From the NCBI GenBank assembly GCA_947561395.2, contig OX387187.1:34205829-34269828 (forward strand): DNA of 64,000 nt, written 5' to 3'. The notes beneath the pieces are model-generated. The model searched no databases. It was not told the origin of the DNA and worked only from the letters and a program-made list of their open reading frames with translations. The stretch is from Buxus sempervirens (Eukaryota > Streptophyta > Magnoliopsida > Buxales > Buxaceae). Position numbers and translations under genes: made by a program. The number at the start of each line of letters is the position of its first letter. Position 1 is the first letter of the stretch. This document shows positions 54,434 to 63,962 of this stretch, one piece after another.

Positions 54434-57400
54434 ATGGAACAATCAAGGGAACAGACACCGTCAGGACAGGACCAGGCAGAGTCCAGCCAGGCACAGACAG
54501 TGACTGATCTGCAACAGAGGATAGACAGTATGGGGACTATTATTCAAGAGTTAATGGCAGAATTGAGAGAACTCAGGATGGCTCCCCCTGCTGCACCAGT
54601 GACTCTGCAGCAGCCAATTGTTCCACCGCAGATGGATGCTCCACCACCATACCCTGCGTACCCAGCTCCGTTGGTACCACCTCCACCTCCGCAAGCTGTG
54701 CCTCTTCCACAGATTATTGCACCTGCCCAACTGGGGCAAGAAGAGGAAGATTGGTACAGGACACAACAGGCCCAGTTTGATGAAAAAATGGCAGCCACTA
54801 AGTCAGAGGTAGATGCTTTGCGTGAAGAGCTGAAAAGCCTACGACCCAGTGCGGTCCCCATGGAGGCTACTTTAGACAGCCTCTGCTTCTCCTCCGATGT
54901 TCAACTTCCACCAAAATTCAAATGCCCTGACTTGCATCAGTTTGATGGCACCGGATGCCCGTTAAACCACCTAAGGTCATACTCTGGAGATATGTGTCAA
55001 TATGCCAAAGATGAAAAAATAATGATACAGTTCTTTCAGAGATCGCTGACAGGAGCAGCATATACTTGGTTTTTGAGTCTGGACAAAACCAAGATTAAGA
55101 CCTGGAATGATTTGGCCGCAGCATTCATTCAGCAGTACCGTTTGAACAGTCAAATTGTACAAACCAGGGCAGAGCTGCAGAGGCTGACAAAGAAGAATCA
55201 GGAATCTGTACGGGAATATGCCAAACGTTGGAAAGAATTGGCCACACTAGTTCAACCCCCACTACTGGAACAGGAGATGACCTCCTTGTTCATTGCATCA
55301 CTTGGACAGCCATTCTTTTCCTTGCTACTGGGGCAGAGTACTTCTAACTTCAATGACTTGATTCTGACGGCAGATAGAATTGAAGATGCTATACGAGCTG
55401 GAAAGATAGATGGTAGTGGTCAGGGCCCTACACAGAGAAGGGTTGCGACAGGACAGAGTAACAGAAATCAGGGGCAAGAGCCCAGAAGGCAGGAGACCCA
55501 GGCTGTTAATTATGTACAGCCAACGCAGCCTTACCACATTTCTCAGAGGCCTGAAGGCCAGGGGCAACCCATGAGAAGAACTAGAGAAGAGGCGGAGGCA
55601 AGGATGAAGAGGGTGTTTACCCCGTTGCCTTACGCACCAGCAGAATTGTTGGCCACCCTGCTGAAGAAAGGGTACTTACAGATCAAGCCTCCAAATCCTC
55701 GAATGGTAAATTCACGAAACTATAATGCAGCAGAAAGGTGTGAGTACCATTCTGGAGCTCCCGGGCATTCCACTAATCGATGCTGGGACTTGAGGCATGA
55801 TATACAGGATCTGATAGACAGCAAGAAGATCTCTGTAGAACCCCCAGCACCAGCAGCACCTACTCCACCTACTGGCACAACTACCAATCCTCTCCCAGAC
55901 CACTCTAAGGCTTCTGGCAGCGGAACAGTACATCAGATCATTAATGATCAAGGCAATGAACTACAGGTTGACCCGTCCTTATTGATCGGACGACCGGGGC
56001 AAGTTGTCAGGATTCATCTCCATGAAGGGGCAATCTATCAACAGATACATGTCATCAATGAAGAGGAGGAGGAAGAAACCTTCATGGGATTCCCTCTGGT
56101 GCATTTCAACTTTCCCGAACCAGAGCCTTTCTATCCTCCACCCGTCCCAAACTCACCCCCATTGAACATCTTTGACATGATGAACCCATTCAATGAGCCT
56201 GTGGACTTCCTACTGGAACCACCCACCCTTAACTTACACCACCTTCACCTTGACCCAACCTACTCCGCTGTGCCTCCACCTTACCAATTCCTACCCATGT
56301 ACCATGATTCCACCATCACTTCCACTGAAAGAGAAGTTGATCGGATCACCCGTTCTGGTCGATATATCAACCCTAACCCTCCACCTGCACCAGAGGGAGA
56401 AACTATTGAAGAAAGAACAAGGAAAGAAAAAGGGAAGGATGTGGCTGCTGAATTGCCACAGACCCATAAGAAGAAAGGGAAGGCCCCAGAAGAAGAGATT
56501 GAAAAACTCCACTATAGTGCCTTCACTCCGGAGTATGATCTAGTGCAGCAGTTGAATAAGACACCAGCCCAGATATCCATTATGCGTCTCTTATTGGATT
56601 CAGACAAACATAAGGACGTGCTTATGAGAATACTGGGTGATACTCATGTGCCTGACGACATCAGCCCTGAGCAGCTAAAGACAGTAATGTCTATAATTGC
56701 TACGCCAGAAGCAATCTCCTTCTCCTCAGCAGACTTGCCACCTGAAGGTCATAATCATACAGAGCCTCTATTTATCACTGTAAGGTGCTTCGACTTGATG
56801 GTGAGACGGGTCATGATCGATAACGGGTCAGCTCTGAATATTTGCCCAGTCAGGACCTTCCACAGTCTGCAGCTGAACGCTGATTTGATCAAACCCAGCT
56901 CCAATAATGTCCGTGGGTTTGACAATGCCAAGAAGGATTCCCTTGGGGAAGTTACTCTGGAAATTACAATTGCTGAAAGGGCCTTCTTCATCACCTTTGA
57001 GTTGATGGACATCAATGCCTCCTTTAATTTGCTGATTGGAAGACCTTGGTTACATCAAGCAGGGGCAGTTCCGTCCACCTTACATCGGATGATCCGATTT
57101 ATTTCGGGAAATCAATTGATTACGGTGCATGCAGAAAATCACAGAGAATTTGAACAAGGAGGGGTACCTGTGATTGATTATGAACTGCCTACTTCCCTGA
57201 ACTTCCAAGCCATTGAAATGGTGCAGATAAACAGCATTCCTACTCCTCTGCAATCAGATTTGTCCCGCAGAAGGAAAAGGAAGAACATGTTCGGTGCTGC
57301 TGAATGCGCCGACTGGGGTCTCCGAGTAGGAGAAGGTTTAGGCAAATACAAGCAAGGCATCAAGTCTGCAATCCAGCCATGTGACAAATCTGTGGGCTTT

Positions 57401-60400
57401 GGATTGGGGTTTGTTCCTGAACCTGAAGACTATGCCAGGCTATTTGGTAGGAAAGCTGAACGGAAGAGGGCACGAGCCGAAGGAAGAGACCCACACTGGC
57501 CCATCTGTGTACAGGGCCAGCTATACCATCACTTTGCCAATATGGAGAAGGAAGCTGCACAAGCCATTCAGAACATAGTCCCCCAGGGATGGGGCGATGA
57601 GTTCAATGATCCAGTTGAGCAAGCGGAAGCTGAGTATCTACAAAGGATATGGGATGAACCTCCCTTGCCCCAGGAGACAGTTACAGAAGAAAACTCAGAG
57701 GCTCTCAGTGGGCTAATGGGAGAACTGTCTGCTCTATTCTCTTGGCAATCAGTTGACACTGAAAAACCAGCTATCCCCGAAGAAGCATTTGCCTACCCAT
57801 CAGATGATGTTGAGGCACCACCAGCTGAGGCTGAAGAAGAAGAACCAGCTCACTACATTTACATGATGGAAAGCCAGGATAGTTCAGGAGAACCCACTCC
57901 AAGGCAAAGGTCTCCCCCACCTCCTATATGCATTATACACCCAAGTACCAAGGAAGGTTTGGGTCAGATGTTCCAGAATATGCCCCAGGTACTGGGACTG
58001 CCCACTGAGCTGGCTTATCATGAAACTTATGGTAACTGGGCCCCTGACGAACATTCTTCCAGCAAGAGGGATGAATCATCAGGAAAATCTGTAACCCAGG
58101 CACTGCCTAAGGTGGAACCACCCCACGAAGTCATTGTTCTGGTACCAGGGACTGTCATCCGCCGCGGGGTATGGGTCAGTGTATCATCAGAGGATTCGAG
58201 TCAGAATCAACCAAAGAAGGGCACAGCTAATGACCCCATCTGCATCTCCTCTGACAGCAGCATCGGCATGATCCAGACTGGAAAGGTGAACGCAGTGACT
58301 GCTGTAACCAAAGACAAACACGCATTGCAGAACTGGAGTTCGACGCCACTTGCCACTCGCAAAGCCGAACTACCACAGGGAGTTTCTTCCACTTCTGAAA
58401 TTCCCCCTGTAGATATTGCTGCACTTTTTAATAAATGCGTGAAGTCTTCTGATTATCTTTCTGCTTCTGTGAATAATTCTGCAAGTAAGCAAACTCAAAA
58501 TCGCAACCTCACTGTCAATCTCGACGCACACCCGAAAAATTCGGAGCACGAGATAGATAATCAGGCTGCCAAAATCAAACAAAAACAAAAAGGTCAAAAA
58601 GAACAAAAAGAAATCCAAAGTGTCGAGCAGGAATCAGGCAACGACACTTACTCATCACAACCCAATGATTCAGAAATTATCCCCAGTGATCCTTGTGAAC
58701 TTGAGGATAATGATGAATCATGGGAGACCCCACCTGAAATCCAATTTGCCTTGGACAGACATGAAAAAGGTCTCCAGGCTAATATTGAGGAAACTGAACC
58801 TATCAACATAGGTGACGCAGCACAACCAAGGATTCTTCAAGTTGGTAAAAAGCTGACATTATTACAGAAAACACAGATAAATGATTTTCTAAAATCTTAC
58901 ATTGATGTGTTTGCATGGTCATATGAGGATATGCCTGGGTTAGACACAGATTTAGTTGTGCATCGGTTACCTATAAAGTCTGAGGCCACACCAGTGAAGC
59001 AAAAGCTCAGACGCATGAAACCAGAATGGGCCCTGAAGATCAAGGAGGAGGTCGCCAAGCAGTTAAAAGCTGGGTTCTTGAAAGTTACAGATTACCCAGA
59101 GTGGTTAGCGAACATTGTGCCAGTCTCCAAGAAGGATGGAAGGGTCAGAATGTGCGTTGATTACAGGGATCTGAACAAGGCAAGCCCAAAGGATGACTTC
59201 CCATTACCACACATTGATATACTGGTTGATAATACTGCAACTCATTCCATGTTCTCCTTCATGGATGGATTCTCTGGGTACAATCAGATAAGGATGGCAC
59301 CTGAAGACATGGAGAAGACTTCCTTCATCACACATTGGGGCACATACTGCTACAAAGTGATGCCATTCGGGTTGAAGAATGCAGGCGCCACATACCAGCG
59401 AGCGATGACTTTGCTCTTCCATGATCTGATACACAAGGAAATGGAAGTATACGTGGATGACATGATTGCAAAGTCAAAAGAAGAGGAAAGTCATTTGGTG
59501 AACCTTGAAAGGGTGTTTAACAGGCTCAGGGAATGCAAGCTCAGGCTGAATCCGAATAAGTGTGTATTCGGTGTTACCTCAGGGAAGCTACTTGGATTCA
59601 TCGTTGGGAAACGAGGAATTGAGGTTGATCCTGTCAAAGTGAAGGCAATTCTGGAGATGCCTCCCCCATCCACAGAAAAAGAAGTGAGGGGTTTCCTTGG
59701 CAGATTACAGTACATCAGTCGGTTCATAGCACAGATGACTCCCGTATGCGAACCAATATTCAAACTGCTAAAGAAGGATAACCCAGTGGTCTGGAATGAG
59801 GATTGCCAAGAGGCGTTTGACAAAATCAAGGCCTATTTGATGAGTCCACCAACTTTGGTTCCCCCTGTACCAGGACGACCTTTAATCATGTATTTGTCAG
59901 TCACAGAAACGGCAGCTGGATGTGTCCTAGGGCAGCATGATGATACAGGAAAAAAGGAACAAGCAATTTATTATCTGAGCAAGAAGTTTACCAATTATGA
60001 AGTAAGATACACATTGCTTGAGAAGACCTGTGGTGCATTGGTATGGGCAGCTCAGAAACTCCGGCACTATCTCCTCAGTCATACTGTCTTTTTGATCTCA
60101 GATACAGATCCCCTGAAGTACATTTTTGAAAAGCCAATCTCCACTGGAAGGATAGCCAAGTGGCAGGTTATCTTATCTCAGTATGACATTGTCTACACTA
60201 CGAGAAAGGCAATAAAGGGACAGGCAGTGGCTGATCACCTAGCAGAACACCCTGTGCTCGACTATCAACCACTTCTCACCGGGTTGCCGGATGATGAAAT
60301 TATGTGTGCCGAATCAGCAGAAAAGGAAACCCGATGGCAAATGTTTTTTGATGGGGCCGTCAACATCAATGGAAAAGGGATTGGAGCAGTAATCATTTCC

Positions 60401-62065
60401 CCAGAAGGAGTCCATCATCCAATAGCAGCAAAACTCTTGTTCGATTGCACTAACAACATGGCAGAATACGAAGCATGTGTGTTAGGCTTGCAAGCCGCAA
60501 TTGAGATGAATATTCAAGAATTAAAAGTTTATGGTGATTCCTGTCTAATCATCTACCAAGTAATGGGGGATTGGCGGACTAAGGATCCTAAGTTGGTGCC
60601 ATATCAGGAACTGATTAAGGAATTGGAAGAACAGTTCAAAAACGTGATATTTGATTATATGCCACGAGACAGGAATCAGTTTGCAGATGCCCTGGCAACA
60701 CTAGCATCTATGGTAACCATCACTGGCGATACTTGGGTACAACCATTGGAGATAGAGGTGCGGCATTCTCCTGTCTACTGTTTTAATGTTGAAAGGAGCA
60801 AACCAAAAGGGGAACCCTGGTATACAGACATAATGAAGTACCTGAGAAACAGGACTTTGCCAGAGAATGCCACAGCGTCTGAGAGGCGCACGATTCAGAA
60901 ACTGGCAGGACAGTTCTTCCTTAGTGGGGACAAGCTATACAAAAAGTCCTACAATGATTCATTGCTGCTATGTGTAACAGAGGAAGAGGCACAACAACTG
61001 GTTGATGAAATTCATGGGGGACAGTGTGGCGCACATATGAATGGGCACATGCTAGCCAGGAAAATATTGAGAATGGGTTATTACTGGTTGACTATGGAAC
61101 ATGATTGCCATATCCATGTAAGGAAGTGCCAGTTATGCCAAGTTTATGCTGACAATATTCATGCACCGCCCAACACTTTGTACTCAATGACTTCTCCTTG
61201 GCCCTTCGCTATCTGGGGAATTGATATGATTGGAGAGATCCATCCGAAGGCATCAAATGGGCATCGATTCATCTTGGTTGCAATAGACTATTTTACCAAG
61301 TGGGTAGAGGCCGTGTCCTTTGCAGAGGTTAAAGGGTCCCATGTACTGAAATTCATCAGAAATAATATTGTTTGTCGCTATGGTATGCCTGAAGCACTCA
61401 TCACAGACAATGCCAAGAATTTGAATAACAAGGACATGGACAAAATGTGTGAGGAAATGAAGATCAGACATCTAAATTCTACAGCATATCGGCCCAAGAT
61501 GAATGGAGCAGTAGAAGCTGCCAATAAAAATCTGAAGAAGATATTGGAGAAGATGGTAGTCACCTACAGAGACTGGCATGAGAAGTTGCCATATGCTTTG
61601 CATGCATACCGAACCTCAATCAGGGTCTCAACCGGAACAACTCCTTTCTCTCTTGTATATGGAATGGAGGCAGTCCTTCCCGTGGAAGTGCAGATCCCTT
61701 CGCTCAGAATCCTGAAGGAAGCAGAGGTTGATGACATTGAATGGGAAGAATCAAGGTTTGACCAGTTGCAGTTGCTTGATGAGAAAAGGATTAAGGCTTT
61801 GTGCCACGGGCAACTCTATCAGCAGAGAGCGGCTCGGACTTATAATAAAAAAGTAATACCACGACACTTCAAGGTGGGCAACATTGTTATGAAAAAGATA
61901 TTCCCCCACCAAGAAGATAATAGAGGGAAATTCAAGCCAAACTATGAAGGACCTTTCATAGTACATAAAGTTCTGTCCAAAGGAGCACTAATCCTACAAG
62001 AGACAGACGGAACTATTTTTCCTGAGCCAATAAATGCAGATGCAGTCAGACTGTATTATCCTTGA
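54434..62065 (+). CDS. Gag-Pol polyprotein of element 2 (2,543 aa, uninterrupted)
   Basis: Domains in order (residues from ATG 54434): coiled-coil-like N-terminus; gag (150-320); CCHC-like CEYHSGAPGHSTNRC (about 435-450); aspartic protease with D796 in IDNGSALN; G-patch (about 957-995, WGLRVGEGLGKYKQG); long acidic linker; RT (about 1510-1755) with CVDYRDLNKA and YVDD at 1673-1676; ordinary RNase H (about 1815-1940) keeping E1863 and D1890 but lacking the first Asp; second, archaeal-type RNase H with D1973, E2011, D2035, D2085; integrase with HHCC zinc finger and D2264-D2325-35-E2361. It should supply capsid, maturation, reverse transcription and integration. Ogre elements usually have stops and an intron between protease and RT; here the frame is continuous. 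All visible catalytic residues of RT, aRNase H and integrase are intact. Confidence 0.95.
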   Translation: MEQSREQTPSGQDQAESSQAQTVTDLQQRIDSMGTIIQELMAELRELRMAPPAAPVTLQQPIVPPQMDAPPPYPAYPAPLVPPPPPQAVPLPQIIAPAQLGQEEEDWYRTQQAQFDEKMAATKSEVDALREELKSLRPSAVPMEATLDSLCFSSDVQLPPKFKCPDLHQFDGTGCPLNHLRSYSGDMCQYAKDEKIMIQFFQRSLTGAAYTWFLSLDKTKIKTWNDLAAAFIQQYRLNSQIVQTRAELQRLTKKNQESVREYAKRWKELATLVQPPLLEQEMTSLFIASLGQPFFSLLLGQSTSNFNDLILTADRIEDAIRAGKIDGSGQGPTQRRVATGQSNRNQGQEPRRQETQAVNYVQPTQPYHISQRPEGQGQPMRRTREEAEARMKRVFTPLPYAPAELLATLLKKGYLQIKPPNPRMVNSRNYNAAERCEYHSGAPGHSTNRCWDLRHDIQDLIDSKKISVEPPAPAAPTPPTGTTTNPLPDHSKASGSGTVHQIINDQGNELQVDPSLLIGRPGQVVRIHLHEGAIYQQIHVINEEEEEETFMGFPLVHFNFPEPEPFYPPPVPNSPPLNIFDMMNPFNEPVDFLLEPPTLNLHHLHLDPTYSAVPPPYQFLPMYHDSTITSTEREVDRITRSGRYINPNPPPAPEGETIEERTRKEKGKDVAAELPQTHKKKGKAPEEEIEKLHYSAFTPEYDLVQQLNKTPAQISIMRLLLDSDKHKDVLMRILGDTHVPDDISPEQLKTVMSIIATPEAISFSSADLPPEGHNHTEPLFITVRCFDLMVRRVMIDNGSALNICPVRTFHSLQLNADLIKPSSNNVRGFDNAKKDSLGEVTLEITIAERAFFITFELMDINASFNLLIGRPWLHQAGAVPSTLHRMIRFISGNQLITVHAENHREFEQGGVPVIDYELPTSLNFQAIEMVQINSIPTPLQSDLSRRRKRKNMFGAAECADWGLRVGEGLGKYKQGIKSAIQPCDKSVGFGLGFVPEPEDYARLFGRKAERKRARAEGRDPHWPICVQGQLYHHFANMEKEAAQAIQNIVPQGWGDEFNDPVEQAEAEYLQRIWDEPPLPQETVTEENSEALSGLMGELSALFSWQSVDTEKPAIPEEAFAYPSDDVEAPPAEAEEEEPAHYIYMMESQDSSGEPTPRQRSPPPPICIIHPSTKEGLGQMFQNMPQVLGLPTELAYHETYGNWAPDEHSSSKRDESSGKSVTQALPKVEPPHEVIVLVPGTVIRRGVWVSVSSEDSSQNQPKKGTANDPICISSDSSIGMIQTGKVNAVTAVTKDKHALQNWSSTPLATRKAELPQGVSSTSEIPPVDIAALFNKCVKSSDYLSASVNNSASKQTQNRNLTVNLDAHPKNSEHEIDNQAAKIKQKQKGQKEQKEIQSVEQESGNDTYSSQPNDSEIIPSDPCELEDNDESWETPPEIQFALDRHEKGLQANIEETEPINIGDAAQPRILQVGKKLTLLQKTQINDFLKSYIDVFAWSYEDMPGLDTDLVVHRLPIKSEATPVKQKLRRMKPEWALKIKEEVAKQLKAGFLKVTDYPEWLANIVPVSKKDGRVRMCVDYRDLNKASPKDDFPLPHIDILVDNTATHSMFSFMDGFSGYNQIRMAPEDMEKTSFITHWGTYCYKVMPFGLKNAGATYQRAMTLLFHDLIHKEMEVYVDDMIAKSKEEESHLVNLERVFNRLRECKLRLNPNKCVFGVTSGKLLGFIVGKRGIEVDPVKVKAILEMPPPSTEKEVRGFLGRLQYISRFIAQMTPVCEPIFKLLKKDNPVVWNEDCQEAFDKIKAYLMSPPTLVPPVPGRPLIMYLSVTETAAGCVLGQHDDTGKKEQAIYYLSKKFTNYEVRYTLLEKTCGALVWAAQKLRHYLLSHTVFLISDTDPLKYIFEKPISTGRIAKWQVILSQYDIVYTTRKAIKGQAVADHLAEHPVLDYQPLLTGLPDDEIMCAESAEKETRWQMFFDGAVNINGKGIGAVIISPEGVHHPIAAKLLFDCTNNMAEYEACVLGLQAAIEMNIQELKVYGDSCLIIYQVMGDWRTKDPKLVPYQELIKELEEQFKNVIFDYMPRDRNQFADALATLASMVTITGDTWVQPLEIEVRHSPVYCFNVERSKPKGEPWYTDIMKYLRNRTLPENATASERRTIQKLAGQFFLSGDKLYKKSYNDSLLLCVTEEEAQQLVDEIHGGQCGAHMNGHMLARKILRMGYYWLTMEHDCHIHVRKCQLCQVYADNIHAPPNTLYSMTSPWPFAIWGIDMIGEIHPKASNGHRFILVAIDYFTKWVEAVSFAEVKGSHVLKFIRNNIVCRYGMPEALITDNAKNLNNKDMDKMCEEMKIRHLNSTAYRPKMNGAVEAANKNLKKILEKMVVTYRDWHEKLPYALHAYRTSIRVSTGTTPFSLVYGMEAVLPVEVQIPSLRILKEAEVDDIEWEESRFDQLQLLDEKRIKALCHGQLYQQRAARTYNKKVIPRHFKVGNIVMKKIFPHQEDNRGKFKPNYEGPFIVHKVLSKGALILQETDGTIFPEPINADAVRLYYP

Positions 62066-62244
62066 GATAATTCCAATTGGGAAATGAAGAGAGGCCATCC
62101 TTGACTCTCCCCCAAACCTGTAAATCCTTTCAATTACCTTCAAAAAAGCTCTCCCCTAGTCAGATACTTTTGAGCCTGAAAATTTCTTTTCAAACCTAGT
62201 ACAGGTGTTCCTTTGCATCAAAATGGGCATTCCTGGCCCTAGCT

Positions 62245-62291
<47 letters not shown>

Positions 62292-62651
62292 CAATTGCGA
62301 AGAAAATCAAGAAAAAGAAAAGAAAAGAGTTGTGAAAAACAGGTACAAAGTAATATGGGGAAAATATGAACCCCACACCACCTAAGCCAGGATGTAAGCC
62401 CCAACAATAAAAGGAGCACTGTACAGACCTATAAAATCATAGCCTTCTTGGGCCACTTATCTTTCTTTCAAAACCCTAACCTAGCCTACATTTCGTCCTA
62501 CCTTAAAGACCTCTCGGATCCCAAAGTGAATAATCTTGAGCAAAACAGTCAAATCTGCGTTTTCTGGTAATGACGGAATTAGATTCTCCCTGAAAGAACC
62601 AGACATGGTGAAAACCCAAAAAGGGCGCTATGTGCAAAAAGGGTCAGTCGT

Positions 62652-62696
<45 letters not shown>

Positions 62697-63102
62697 GGTC
62701 ATTCCTTGATTAGAAAGGGAAATACAGCAAAAACAGAAACAGGTTGGACAGTGCACTAAGTGGGGACAGCCAAGTGACCTGAAGGGCCCAGATTGGCAGA
62801 CTATGTTTGAGTCAACGCTCCAAGGCCTATGATGACAAGGCTAAAAATACCAAGCACTCTAATCTATGTCTGGCTTAAGGATTGGCTTTTGTGATAATTG
62901 CAGGCACAAACACACACTGCCACATCTGTGTTTTGCCGTAATTATTCTGCTTAACTATTCTTAGAATTTCCCCATCTGTGCTGCTAACCCGTGAAGAAGG
63001 GTTCATTGCCTTAATCAATAGCCACTTTTGATTGTGATGAATCAAAGGCTTAGAATAAACCAACCCTGCATATCCCCAATGAAGCATAACATATTTGACA
63101 TT
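62066..63102 (+). other. 3' untranslated region of element 2
   Basis: No long frame. It holds two A homopolymers (45 A at 62246-62290, 40 A at 62655-62694) and an irregular repeat of AAAAAGGG words near 62610-62650. Confidence 0.6.
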
Positions 63103-63117
63103 TTGTTCCTTGTACAG
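63103..63117 (+). promoter_or_regulatory. Acceptor-like site before the small 3' frame
   Basis: TTGTTCCTTGTACAG|GTTCAAAG, with AG at 63116-63117. The bases after AG resemble those after the two gag acceptors (GTACTAAT, GTACCAAA). Confidence 0.4.
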
Positions 63118-63136
63118 GTTCAAAGAAGGAAGAAAG

Positions 63137-63310
63137 ATGCAAGATGAACATGAGAAGGATACTTTGATCCTTCATTCCCCAGCAGAAGCTTCTTCCCTTT
63201 CATCCCCAGCAGGGCTCAGAAGAAAGAAGATCGTCGAGATCCTCAGACCCTCCAATAGGACTTCAAAAGCAGAGGAAGACCTTACGATAATCCCCAGGGA
63301 GTCATCTTGA
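63137..63310 (+). CDS. Small 3' open frame, 57 aa (unrecognised)
   Basis: ATG at 63137 (MQDEHEKDTLILH) is the first ATG after the acceptor-like site, and the frame ends at 63310. The product is charged and Ser/Arg-rich (AEASSLSSPAG, LRRKKIVEILRPSNR). It has no recognised domain. It lies between integrase and the 3' LTR, where some Tat-lineage elements carry extra ORFs. It could be a chance frame; support comes only from the acceptor context. Confidence 0.3.
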   Translation: MQDEHEKDTLILHSPAEASSLSSPAGLRRKKIVEILRPSNRTSKAEEDLTIIPRESS

Positions 63311-63579
63311 CAGATCATATTCCCACCAGATCCCCAGTGGATACTCATAAGTGGGAAGAGAAGCTTTAAATGCCTCGACAAGAGAAAGAACCTGGTAAGG
63401 AGAAGCAACAAGAAAGAGCAATAATGGGCCAATTCGCCCCCTCTTGTAAATTTTGATTTCCCACTTTTGTAAATAGTATAGGCTAGAGTAGGTGTGTGGT
63501 CTCCGAGATGATGGACAGCAGCGCGAAAGCTTCCTCCCGTCCTCCCACATGCACTCCCAAACCCATGCCCTGGCCTCTC

Positions 63580-63611
<32 letters not shown>

Positions 63612-63815
63612 GGAAGTTACTAAAAGCTTTAATGGAACAAACAAAAAGAAAAGAACAGTGCAAAGTGCCTTGCATCAACGCCGAAACAGGCTGATGAGCT
63701 CAAAACCAATCTTATCTCATTTTTCAAAAAAGAAACTGCCCTATTCAAACCCGAAAGAGGGTATAGGGATTCCAAAACCAGGAAGTGATACCAGACATCT
63801 GACACTTCCCTTTCA

Positions 63816-63846
<31 letters not shown>

Positions 63847-63949
63847 CAAATTCAATGATTGAGCTCGTCGACCATGTCGACAGAAATGCAAGGTGCAAAA
63901 ATAAGGTTCTTTTTCTTCTTTGCTGTTCATCCCCCAAGGTGACTCCGGC
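63311..63949 (+). other. Non-coding 3' end of element 2
   Basis: Contains two of the A homopolymers and no supported gene. Antisense frames here translate the A runs as poly-Phe. Confidence 0.6.
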
Positions 63950-63962
63950 AAAGAGGGGCAGC
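63950..63962 (+). promoter_or_regulatory. Polypurine tract of element 2
   Basis: AAAGAGGGGCAGC directly before the 3' LTR start TGTTAGCACC. Confidence 0.75.

Larger units (their letters stand above)
62246..63846 (+). repeat. Four long A homopolymers in the 3' region of element 2
   Basis: 62246-62290 (45), 62655-62694 (40), 63583-63610 (28) and 63818-63846 (29), all on the plus strand, in different unique contexts. They are not the LTR-proximal PPT. Lengths may be affected by sequencing. Confidence 0.9.

Noticed and set aside
63172-63678. 168-codon antisense frame with poly-Phe near the end of element 2
   Set aside because: The Phe run comes from an A homopolymer. Some Tat-lineage elements have antisense ORFs, but nothing here resembles a known product.
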